A DNA stretch of 5,616 nucleotides, taken from positions 1 through 5,616 of the forward strand of contig JAFAMS010000245.1 in the NCBI GenBank assembly GCA_019233165.1, in the 5' to 3' direction. This DNA comes from Vulcanimicrobiota bacterium. Its GTDB lineage: Bacteria > Vulcanimicrobiota > Vulcanimicrobiia > Vulcanimicrobiales > Vulcanimicrobiaceae. Within the stretch, counting starts at the first letter, position 1. Each line of letters starts with the position of its first letter. Shown here piece by piece: positions 1-5,616 of this stretch. A model generated the notes under the pieces. That model was not told the origin of the DNA, made no database searches, and was given only the letters and a program-made list of their open reading frames with translations. Position numbers and translations under genes: made by a program.

Positions 1-1126
1 CGAGAGCGTCGCCGAGATCGGTGTCGACCGCCTTGACGCACCGTCGCCACAGCGGCGAGGGTTCGCGCCGGCCCGTGAGTGCGGCGTCGAATGCGGCGGC
101 TTCCTCCGCAAACGGGAAGGAAAGCACCGGCGCCGCGCGTTCGAGCAAATGATAGCGCAGGTACGCGCGCAGATCGGCGAGCGGCGAGGTGCGCAGGACG
201 TACTCGACGCCGCGCAGATAGTCGGGCTGCTCGACGTCGACGACGTCGACGCGCGGTGCCATGCGGTCGCGGAAGAAGGTCGTGAGATCCCAGCTGGGGA
301 TCAGCGCCTGCGTCTCCGCAAGGCTCAGCTTGTGGTAGTTCGCCAGCCGGTCGCGCCGCTCGGCTCGCGTTCGCGAGACGCGCGCCAGCGCGTTCTCGAC
401 CGTGAGAACTTGCCGCGCCGCGGCGGCGGCACTTGCCGCATCGTCTCCCGCGAGCGCGAAGTAGCGCGCGACGTGCGCGGCGTAGAGCTCGCGAATCTGC
501 GCTGCGCGAGCGTCCGAGGCGAAGTAGAACTCGCGATCGGGAAGTCCCAGGCCCCCCTGCACGATCACCGCGATCGTCCGCTGCTCGTCGCGCGGGTCGC
601 CTTCGCTTCCGGCAAAGAAAAACGCGTGGCCGCCGAGGTTCTGAAGGACCGCGGTCTCGAGCCGCAGATCGGCAAGATCGCGAATCTCGCGAATCCCGGT
701 GAGGTAGACCGCAATCGGCGCGGTCCCGGCCGCGTCGCGCTCGCGGACGTTCGTGCAGGACGCGTAGTAGTCTCCGGCCTTCTGCGCCGCGCTCCCGTGC
801 GGCCACGGTTCCCGCTGCACTCCTTCGAGGATCTCGCGAAGCTGGAGGAGGTTCGATTCGCGCAACTGATCGAGCATCGACCAGCGGCTCTCCGACGGCG
901 GGATCGGATTGTTCGCCTGCCATCCCCCCATCGCATAGCGGGCGAAATCGGCGCACGGCTTGCACGTCGGATCGACGTTTGCCAGGCTGAGGCCGCGTGC
1001 GGCCGACGCGGCCGCGGCCGGAGCGTTCTGCGCCATGATCGTCACTCCGCCGGACGCGCCGGCGGGGAAGCTCGCGCAGAGCAAGACGGTCGCGGCGAGA
1101 AGCCCGAGCAGACGAAGAGCCGTCAT
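1..1126 (-). CDS. M13-family (neprilysin/PepO-like) zinc metallopeptidase, N-terminal part, truncated by window edge
   Basis: Reading the minus strand from the ATG at 1126 gives 375 codons without a stop, leaving the window at base 1. Residues 1-24 look like a Sec signal peptide: Arg5, a hydrophobic core at about 6-17, and an A-G-A cleavage site at 22-24, so the protein is probably exported. The mature part matches the N-terminal domain of peptidase family M13: [20 protein letters not shown] at 55-74, the segment [13 protein letters not shown] at 190-202, and [16 protein letters not shown] at 360-375. Family members are usually about 650-700 residues. The zinc motif HExxH and the ENxxD helix lie in the C-terminal half, beyond the window, so activity cannot be judged. 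The start overlaps the aroQ stop in an ATGA, with GGTGGA five bases upstream as a likely ribosome binding site. The usual family role is endoproteolysis of peptides outside the cytoplasm; the substrate here is unknown. Cys17 does not sit in a proper lipobox (preceded by Leu-Leu), so a lipoprotein is unlikely. Family call is firm; the link to aromatic synthesis is only positional. Confidence 0.9.
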   Translation of the reverse strand, partial: MTALRLLGLLAATVLLCASFPAGASGGVTIMAQNAPAAAASAARGLSLANVDPTCKPCADFARYAMGGWQANNPIPPSESRWSMLDQLRESNLLQLREILEGVQREPWPHGSAAQKAGDYYASCTNVRERDAAGTAPIAVYLTGIREIRDLADLRLETAVLQNLGGHAFFFAGSEGDPRDEQRTIAVIVQGGLGLPDREFYFASDARAAQIRELYAAHVARYFALAGDDAASAAAAARQVLTVENALARVSRTRAERRDRLANYHKLSLAETQALIPSWDLTTFFRDRMAPRVDVVDVEQPDYLRGVEYVLRTSPLADLRAYLRYHLLERAAPVLSFPFAEEAAAFDAALTGRREPSPLWRRCVKAVDTDLGDAL

Positions 1127-1563
1127 CCGGTTCCACCCGCCAAACGCTCGAGCGCGTTCAAGTAGGAGTCGACGCCGAGCCCCATGATCTGGCCGCTGCA
1201 GACGTCGGTAATGACCGAAACGCCGCGAAACGGATCGCGAGCGGCGCGCGCTTTGAGATCGGAGAGGTGAACTTCGATCGTCGGCTTCGCAATCGCGGCG
1301 ATCGCGTCGCGCAGCGCGTACGAATAATGCGTAAATGCCGCCGGGTTGATGATGACCGCGTCGGCCCACCCTCTAATATGATGGAGCGCGTCGATCAGCG
1401 CGCCTTCGTGGTTCGATTGGAAGAACCGCACGTTCACCCCGAGCTCTTTGGCCCGTTCGCGGATCTTGCGGTCGATGTCGTCGAGCGTCAACGTTCCGTA
1501 GACCTCCGGCTCGCGTTCGCCGAGGAGGTTGAGGTTGGGACCGTTGACGACGAAGACGTTCAT
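1123..1563 (-). CDS. aroQ: Type II 3-dehydroquinate dehydratase
   Basis: This 146-residue protein has the usual length of type II dehydroquinases, the small flavodoxin-like dodecameric enzymes that convert 3-dehydroquinate to 3-dehydroshikimate by trans dehydration (pathway step 3). Visible signatures are [10 protein letters not shown] at 6-15, the flexible lid GEREPEVYG at 15-23 with Arg17 and catalytic Tyr22, [10 protein letters not shown] at 49-58, NPAAFTHYS at 73-81 with Asn73, and EVHLSD at 97-102 with Glu97 and catalytic His99. The segment between His99 and the conserved Phe-Arg (112-113) appears about three residues longer than in typical members, reading [13 protein letters not shown]. 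The ATG at 1563 overlaps the aroB stop in an ATGA and is preceded by GAGGT about ten bases upstream. Its own stop overlaps the start of the M13 peptidase in the same way. It is unrelated to the type I enzyme AroD. Confidence 0.97.
   Translation of the reverse strand: MNVFVVNGPNLNLLGEREPEVYGTLTLDDIDRKIRERAKELGVNVRFFQSNHEGALIDALHHIRGWADAVIINPAAFTHYSYALRDAIAAIAKPTIEVHLSDLKARAARDPFRGVSVITDVCSGQIMGLGVDSYLNALERLAGGTG
1132..1137 (-). promoter_or_regulatory. Ribosome binding site of the M13 peptidase gene
   Basis: GGTGGA on the minus strand, inside the last codons of aroQ, with five bases between it and the ATG at 1126. It supports this start, which also gives a well-formed signal peptide. Confidence 0.55.
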
Positions 1564-2612
1564 CGAAAGCCGACCTCACGCAGGACGTGCACGAGCTCCT
1601 CGGTCGAAACGCCGTCTGCCCGCACCGTATGACCGATTCGGTCGAGAAGGACGAACCTGAGTCCTTTTGCGGTCCGCTTCTTGTCGTGTCGCGTCGCCGC
1701 GGCGACCGCAGACGCCGGTGCGCGGCGCCACTTCGGCGGAACGGGGAGCGCGCCGAGGAACGCATCGATCTCAGCGGCGGCGCCGGCGGAGAGCGTCCCC
1801 CGCAGCGCCGAGAGCCGCGTCGCGGCGCGCATCCCGACGATCACCGCTTCGCCGTGCCGCAACGTTCCGAAACCGGCGACCGCTTCGAGCGCGTGGGCGA
1901 CCGTGTGCCCGAAGTTGAGTTGCTCGCGCAGCCCGGTGAGCTCGCGTTCGTCGGCTGCAACGATCCGGGCCTTGATCGCCAGGCAACGCCGGATCGTCTT
2001 CGACGTGTACGGCTCGCGGAGCTCGACCAGCTCGCGCCAGCGTTCGCGCAGCGAGCGATAGAGCGCCGGATCGGCGATCAAGCCATACTTGACGATCTCG
2101 CCCAGACCCGAGATCCGGTCGCGCGCGTCGAGCGTTCGGAGCAGCGCCGGATCGACGACGATCGTTTCGGGCTGCGAGAAGACCCCAATCAAGTTTTTTC
2201 CGAGCTCGTGATTCACCCCGGTCTTCCCGCCGAGCGCAGAATCGACGTCGGCGAGAAGCGTCGTAGGGACCGAGACGAAGCGGACGCCGCGCAAGTACGT
2301 GGCGGCCAGGAACCCGACGGCGTCGCCGATCGTCCCTCCGCCGACGCCGACGATCGTCGAACGGCGATCGAGGCCGGCGCGCAGCAATTTGCCGTAGAGC
2401 GGCTCGAGGGCCGACAGCGACTTCAGCGCTTCGTTCGCGCGAACGGTGACGGTCGTCGTGCGAAAACCACGGGCGGCCAAAGCGCGCTCGAGCCGATCGA
2501 GCGCCGGGCGCAGCCGGCGGTCGCCGACGATCGCGACCGGCGAGCCGTTCGGACGGCCGACGACGAGCGGGACGCGCCCGAGCGCGCCGCTTGCGATCAC
2601 GAGCTTGCTCAC
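1560..2612 (-). CDS. aroB: 3-dehydroquinate synthase
   Basis: This 350-residue cytoplasmic enzyme converts DAHP to 3-dehydroquinate, using NAD+ and a divalent metal (pathway step 2). The NAD-binding [21 protein letters not shown] is at about 89-109, followed by [20 protein letters not shown] at 115-134 and [11 protein letters not shown] at 138-148. The expected metal ligands are present: Glu172 in GLGEIVKYG, His236 in [12 protein letters not shown] and His253 in RHGEAV. Conserved DERE-x-GLR is at 221-229. The length fits the family (about 340-370). The frame is open further upstream to an ATG at 2909, but that stretch is an arginine-rich shadow of aroK with no AroB similarity. I therefore chose the GTG at 2612, which forms a GTGA overlap with the aroK stop and has GAGGAA eight bases upstream. 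The stop overlaps the aroQ start by four bases. Confidence 0.97.
   Translation of the reverse strand: MSKLVIASGALGRVPLVVGRPNGSPVAIVGDRRLRPALDRLERALAARGFRTTTVTVRANEALKSLSALEPLYGKLLRAGLDRRSTIVGVGGGTIGDAVGFLAATYLRGVRFVSVPTTLLADVDSALGGKTGVNHELGKNLIGVFSQPETIVVDPALLRTLDARDRISGLGEIVKYGLIADPALYRSLRERWRELVELREPYTSKTIRRCLAIKARIVAADERELTGLREQLNFGHTVAHALEAVAGFGTLRHGEAVIVGMRAATRLSALRGTLSAGAAAEIDAFLGALPVPPKWRRAPASAVAAATRHDKKRTAKGLRFVLLDRIGHTVRADGVSTEELVHVLREVGFR
1573..1577 (-). promoter_or_regulatory. Ribosome binding site of aroQ
   Basis: GAGGT on the minus strand, inside the 3' end of aroB, about ten bases before the ATG at 1563. The match to the anti-Shine-Dalgarno is reasonable but short. With the ATGA overlap it fits coupled translation. 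Confidence 0.55.
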
Positions 2613-3118
2613 CGCAGCGCTTCCTCGATGCGGATTGCGACCTCGAGGGGGGAGAGTGCAGCGGTGTCGACGGTCAAGTTCGCGCGACGATAAGAAGGAA
2701 GGCGGCGGTCGCGCAGCTTCGCGAGCGCGCCGGGTTCGCGCAGCAGCGGCCGGACCTCCGTCCCGCCTGCGGCGCGCAGGCGCAGCTCGAGAACCTCCAG
2801 TGGTGCGTCGAGGAAGACGAGCGTCCCCGTTGCGAGGATCCGTTCGAACGAACGCGGGCGTTCGAGGGCTCCGCCGCCGAGCGCGACGACGCAGTTCGTT
2901 CGCGCGCACGCCGCTTCGATCGCGCGCGCTTCGCGGTCCCGAAATCCGCGCTCACCCTCGCGCTCGAAAAGCTCCGCAATCGAGATCCCGGCTTCGGCGA
3001 CGATCGAGCGGTCCGTGTCGATCGATTCGGCGCCGCGACGCTGCGCCAACAGCGGTGCGACCGTCGACTTTCCGCTCCCCGAGAGACCGCACAAATAGAC
3101 GTTCCCCTCAGCGGGCAC
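2609..3118 (-). CDS. aroK: Shikimate kinase
   Basis: This 169-residue P-loop kinase phosphorylates shikimate at the 3-hydroxyl with ATP (pathway step 5). The Walker A loop GLSGSGKST is at 11-19. The shikimate-binding DTD is at 34-36, followed by GISIAELFEREGERGFRDRE (44-63) with Arg60, and GGGA at 81-84. The lid segment VRPLL holds Arg123, and the adenine/ATP-side region LRDRRLPSYRRAN is at 135-147. All expected motifs are present and the length is typical of monofunctional AroK. The start is the least certain in the window. The GTG at 3118 puts ten residues before the P-loop, as in the family, and overlaps the aroC stop by 11 bases, but no clear Shine-Dalgarno is seen. An in-frame ATG at 3160 would add 14 residues lying wholly inside aroC and is less likely. 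The stop overlaps the aroB start as GTGA. Confidence 0.95.
   Translation of the reverse strand: MPAEGNVYLCGLSGSGKSTVAPLLAQRRGAESIDTDRSIVAEAGISIAELFEREGERGFRDREARAIEAACARTNCVVALGGGALERPRSFERILATGTLVFLDAPLEVLELRLRAAGGTEVRPLLREPGALAKLRDRRLPSYRRANLTVDTAALSPLEVAIRIEEALR
2621..2626 (-). promoter_or_regulatory. Ribosome binding site of aroB
   Basis: GAGGAA on the minus strand, eight bases before the GTG at 2612 and inside the last codons of aroK. It supports the short GTG start of aroB over the long open frame that begins at 2909. Confidence 0.7.
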
Positions 3119-4295
3119 GGACCGTCGCGTCCCAGCCGCGCACGCGCTCCGCAATCTCATCGAGAGTGTCGCCGCCGAATTTCTCCAAGACGGCGGCCGC
3201 GAGGACGAGTGCGAGCAGGGATTCGCCGATCACCGCCGCTGCGGGGACCGCGCAGACGTCGCTCCGTTCGACGTGCGCGCTCTTTGCCTCACCGGTGCCC
3301 AGATCGACCGAGTCGAGCGGTTTCATCAGCGTCGCCAGCGGTTTCATCGCGGCACGGACGACGATCGGCTGGCCGGAGGTCATCCCACCGTCGATCCCGC
3401 CCGCGCGATTCGTGCGGTAGACGGTCTTTGCGGCGCCGTCACCCGGATAAAACGCGTCGTGCGCGCTCGAGCCCGGCGTCGCCGCCAGCCCGAACCCGAG
3501 CCCGAGCTCGACGCCCTTGATCGCGTTGAGCGCCATGAACGCGCGCGCGATCTCCGCTTCCAAACGCCGGTCCCAATGCGCGTACGAGCCGAGACCGACC
3601 GGCAGACCGCGTGCGACGACCTCGACGATTCCGCCGAGCGTGTCGCCGGCAGCTTTCGCACGCTCGATCGCCGCGACCATCTGCGCCGCTGCGGTCTCGT
3701 CGAGCGCGCGCACCGGCGACGCGTCGATCCGCTCGAGTTCGTTTTCCTCGAAGGGGATCGCATCGAACGACGAGCGATCGACGATCTCGCCGATCTGCAC
3801 GACGCGGCTCGCGACGCGAATCCCAAGCTCTTCGAGGAAACGGCGCGCGACGCTTCCCAGCGCGACACGCGCGGCGGTTTCGCGAGCGCTCGCACGTTCC
3901 AGGACGTTGCGCATGTCGCCGTGAGCGTATTTGATCCCGCCGATCCGATCGGCATGCCCCGGCCGCGGGACCGTGACGACGCGCCGCATGTTCGCCTCCG
4001 CTTCGGCGGAGAGCGGCTCGACCGCCATGATCTCCGACCACGCGCGCCAGTCGCGATTCTCGATCATCAGTGCGATCGGGCTGCCGAGAGTGCGCCCGAA
4101 ACGGACGCCGGCGAGGATTTCAATCGCGTCGGTTTCGATGTTTTGGCGGTTGCCGCGGCCGAATCCGAGCTTGCGCCGTTTCGCCTGCCGATGCAGATAC
4201 GCCGCATCGAGCGCGAGGCCGGCCGGGATCCCTTCGATGATCCCGACGAGCGCGCGGCCGTGCGATTCGCCGGCGGTCAAATAGCGCAAACTCAC
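3108..4295 (-). CDS. aroC: Chorismate synthase
   Basis: This 395-residue enzyme carries out the last common step, the anti-1,4 elimination of phosphate from EPSP to give chorismate, and needs reduced FMN. It opens with YLTAGESHG (5-13) containing the conserved His12. It continues with KLGFGRGNRQNIETD (42-56), GSPIAL (71-76), RPGHADRIGGIKY (111-123) with the second catalytic His114, and DMRNVLERASARETAARVALG (127-147). The later signature YRTNRAGGIDGGMTSGQP and the C-terminal RSDVCAVPAA ... LEKFGGD are also present; that last form is typical of the Actinobacteria/Bacillus-type enzyme rather than the proteobacterial one (RHDPCxxPRA). The frame extends upstream to an ATG at 4358, but the extra 21 residues are not family-like. 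The GTG at 4295 overlaps the aroE stop as GTGA and puts the family N-terminus in the right place. The gene encodes no flavin reductase domain, so reduced FMN must come from elsewhere. Confidence 0.97.
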   Translation of the reverse strand: MSLRYLTAGESHGRALVGIIEGIPAGLALDAAYLHRQAKRRKLGFGRGNRQNIETDAIEILAGVRFGRTLGSPIALMIENRDWRAWSEIMAVEPLSAEAEANMRRVVTVPRPGHADRIGGIKYAHGDMRNVLERASARETAARVALGSVARRFLEELGIRVASRVVQIGEIVDRSSFDAIPFEENELERIDASPVRALDETAAAQMVAAIERAKAAGDTLGGIVEVVARGLPVGLGSYAHWDRRLEAEIARAFMALNAIKGVELGLGFGLAATPGSSAHDAFYPGDGAAKTVYRTNRAGGIDGGMTSGQPIVVRAAMKPLATLMKPLDSVDLGTGEAKSAHVERSDVCAVPAAAVIGESLLALVLAAAVLEKFGGDTLDEIAERVRGWDATVRAR

Positions 4296-5131
4296 GCCGC
4301 GAGCCGCTCGAGTCGTGAAAGTGCGAGCGAGTCGAGCGGCGGTCGGAAGCCGAACCACCGTTCGAACGTCGCGAGCGCCTGCTCCAAGAGCATCGGAAAG
4401 CCGCCGATCGCGCGCATCCCCCGCGCGCCCGCGTCGCGAACGAAAGGCGTCTGCGCGGGTCGATAGACGAGATCGAACGCATAGGCGCGCGCCGGCGCGT
4501 TGCGGGGAAGCAATTCACGCGACGGCTGCCCGCTCTGTCCGAGCGGCGTCGCGTTGACGTAGAGCTCGGCCGGCGGCGGGATCTCGCGCTCGAGGGCGAG
4601 GACCGCGAACGCGGTTGCCGGCCAGCGCGCGGTCGCGCGCTCTGCGAGGATGCGGCCGCGTTCGAGACTGCGCGTCACGATCCAAACTTCGGATGCGGCG
4701 GCCTCTCCCAAGACGGTCGCGACCGCGTGCGCCCCGCCGCCCGCGCCGAAGATCACGGCGCGCGCACCTCGCGGCTCGAACGCGAGCCGGCGCAGCGTCG
4801 CTTCGATTCCGGCGACGTCGGTGTTGTCGCCGAGCAGCTGCGTCCCTTCACGACGGACGACGTTCACCGCGACGCACGCCTGGGCAGCGGGCGTGCAGCG
4901 GTCGAGAAGCGCGACGATCCGCTCCTTATGGGGCATCGTTACGTTGCAGCCGACGAAGCCCGGATCGTTCCGGAAGCGCACGAGCGTCGACTCCAGCTCG
5001 CCCTGCGGAACGTCGAGCGCCCGATACTCGAGTGCGATCCCTGCCGCAGCGGCAAGTTCTCGGAAGATCGCCGGAGAGAGCGAATGCGCGATCGGGTGTC
5101 CGATCACGGCGGCGAAACGGCGCTCAGCCAT
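4292..5131 (-). CDS. aroE: Shikimate dehydrogenase (NADP+)
   Basis: This 279-residue enzyme reduces 3-dehydroshikimate to shikimate (pathway step 4). The substrate-binding VIGHPIAHSLSP is at 9-20, with Ser17 and Ser19. NVTMPHK at 63-69 carries the catalytic Lys69, and GDNTD at 101-105 the catalytic Asp105. The dinucleotide-binding loop FGAGGGAHA is at 128-136, with Arg154 placed after the next strand as in NADP-preferring members. NATPLGQSG and DLVYRPAQTPF follow, and the C-terminal GGFPMLLEQALATFERWFG (243-261) holds Gln251. The usual NATPLGM is varied to LGQSG and the usual GAVNT to VAVNV, which are small deviations. An upstream in-frame ATG at 5236 would add 35 arginine-rich residues inside aroA and is rejected. 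The ATG at 5131 overlaps the aroA stop by eight bases. The motif set fits AroE better than the quinate-acting YdiB subgroup, though substrate range cannot be read from sequence alone. Confidence 0.95.
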   Translation of the reverse strand: MAERRFAAVIGHPIAHSLSPAIFRELAAAAGIALEYRALDVPQGELESTLVRFRNDPGFVGCNVTMPHKERIVALLDRCTPAAQACVAVNVVRREGTQLLGDNTDVAGIEATLRRLAFEPRGARAVIFGAGGGAHAVATVLGEAAASEVWIVTRSLERGRILAERATARWPATAFAVLALEREIPPPAELYVNATPLGQSGQPSRELLPRNAPARAYAFDLVYRPAQTPFVRDAGARGMRAIGGFPMLLEQALATFERWFGFRPPLDSLALSRLERLAA

Positions 5132-5616
5132 CGCGCAGCCCGTCGAGCGTCGCGAAGAACGACGGATACGAAACCGTCGCGCATTCTCCGCCGGCGATCG
5201 CCGTCGCGCCGGGGGCGCCCAGCGCCGCGATCGCAAACGCCATCGCGATGCGGTGATCGTTCATCGCGTCGATCGAGGCGCCGCGCAACGGCGTCGGCCC
5301 CTTGACCTCGAATCCGTCGGGGAAATCCTCGACGTGCATCCCCATCGCCCGGCCGTTGCGAACGACCGCGGCGATGCGATCCGATTCTTTGACGCGCAGC
5401 TCCGCCGCGCCGCGGACGCGCGTCGTCCCTTCGGCGAAGGCGGCGACGACGGCAAGCAAGGGGAGCTCGTCGATCAGCCCCGGGATCTCCGCCGGCTCTA
5501 CCTCCGTCGCGCGCAACGACGACGACTCCGCGACGATCGTTCCATACGGTTCCGGGCTCCGCTCGTGGAGCTGGATCTCGATCTCGGCGCCCATCCGCCG
5601 AAGGACGTCGATGAAA
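5124..5616 (-). CDS. aroA: 3-phosphoshikimate 1-carboxyvinyltransferase (EPSP synthase), C-terminal part, truncated by window edge
   Basis: The frame is open from the right edge (first full codon at 5615) to a TGA at 5124-5126, giving 163 residues. That is a little over one third of the usual 420-450. AroA transfers enolpyruvate from PEP to shikimate 3-phosphate (pathway step 6). The visible half starts with FIDVLRRMGAEIEI, then has IPGLIDELPLLAVVAAFAEG with the catalytic Asp at 5469-5471. LRVKESDR follows at 5376-5399 (the Glu and Arg of the active site), then DHRIAM at 5241-5258 and a closing TVSYPSFFATLDGL. These are the C-terminal domain motifs of EPSP synthase, and they separate it from the related MurA. 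The N-terminal half, including the loop that sets inhibitor sensitivity, is outside the window, so its class cannot be assigned. An internal Met at 5594 is not the start, because family sequence continues before it. It is the first visible gene of the aro run. Confidence 0.96.
   Translation of the reverse strand, partial: FIDVLRRMGAEIEIQLHERSPEPYGTIVAESSSLRATEVEPAEIPGLIDELPLLAVVAAFAEGTTRVRGAAELRVKESDRIAAVVRNGRAMGMHVEDFPDGFEVKGPTPLRGASIDAMNDHRIAMAFAIAALGAPGATAIAGGECATVSYPSFFATLDGLRDG

Noticed and set aside
231..250. Palindromic duplication of GACGTCGAC-type sequence
   Set aside because: It falls inside the M13 coding frame and encodes Val-Asp repeats (VDVVDVE). GTC-GAC codon repetition explains it, so it is not a convincing operator or hairpin.
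1069..1080. Possible lipobox at the M13 protein N-terminus (VLLC-A)
   Set aside because: The residue before the Cys is Leu and not Gly/Ala/Ser, and an A-G-A signal peptidase I site follows seven residues later, so a normal secreted protein is more likely.
149..1165. Open frame of 338 codons on the plus strand
   Set aside because: It lies antisense to the M13 peptidase frame, which carries clear family motifs throughout. The plus-strand product is Arg/Ala-rich with no recognisable domain, as expected for a shadow frame in high-GC DNA.
1587..2693. Open frame of 368 codons on the plus strand
   Set aside because: It is antisense to aroB, with low-complexity Arg/Asp/Glu-rich composition and no motif. 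It is a codon-bias shadow.
2613..2909. A possible AroB N-terminal extension or AroK-AroB fusion
   Set aside because: The extra 99 codons are a frame-shifted shadow of aroK. A stop in the aroK frame and a GTG with a good ribosome binding site show two separate proteins.
2446..3520. Two long plus-strand open frames (to 3420 and to 3520)
   Set aside because: They cross the aroB/aroK/aroC junctions antisense to proven genes, and the products are extremely arginine-rich.
3273..4466. Open frame of 397 codons on the plus strand
   Set aside because: It mirrors aroC on the opposite strand. Its Asp/Arg-rich product is the usual complement of GC-rich codons and shows no domain.

Overview
The window is a tightly packed run of seven genes, all on the minus strand. 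Six of them encode consecutive or near-consecutive enzymes of the shikimate (chorismate) pathway. Read in the direction of transcription (right to left) the order is aroA (3' end only) - aroE - aroC - aroK - aroB - aroQ - a secreted M13-family zinc metallopeptidase (5' end only, running off the left edge). There is no intergenic space: every junction is an overlap (8, 4, 11, 4, 4 and 4 bases), four of them of the ATGA/GTGA stop-start type. This points to one polycistronic, translationally coupled message. No promoter, terminator, RNA gene, repeat array or mobile element could be supported.

The six enzymes cover every step from DAHP to chorismate: AroB (DAHP to 3-dehydroquinate), AroQ (to 3-dehydroshikimate), AroE (to shikimate), AroK (to shikimate 3-phosphate), AroA (to EPSP) and AroC (to chorismate). 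Only the entry enzyme, DAHP synthase, is not seen; it may lie upstream of aroA or elsewhere. All signature motifs checked are intact, so the pathway looks functional.

Organism: base composition is high in G+C (about two thirds by eye), three of six visible starts are GTG, and gene density is high. The AroC C-terminus (RSDVCAVPAA ... LEKFGGD) and the order aroC-aroK-aroB-aroQ resemble the cluster of Actinobacteria and related groups, and dehydroquinase is the type II (AroQ) enzyme. I cannot place the genome securely. A high-GC bacterium of an actinobacterial or uncultivated terrestrial lineage (for example Eremiobacterota-like) would fit, but that is an impression and not a result.

This is essentially ordinary core metabolism. 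The points worth a second look are the M13 peptidase fused to the tail of the aro operon, the complete overlap architecture, a strong excess of the palindrome CGATCG, and a small apparent insertion in an active-site-proximal segment of AroQ. I see no evidence of a previously undescribed system.
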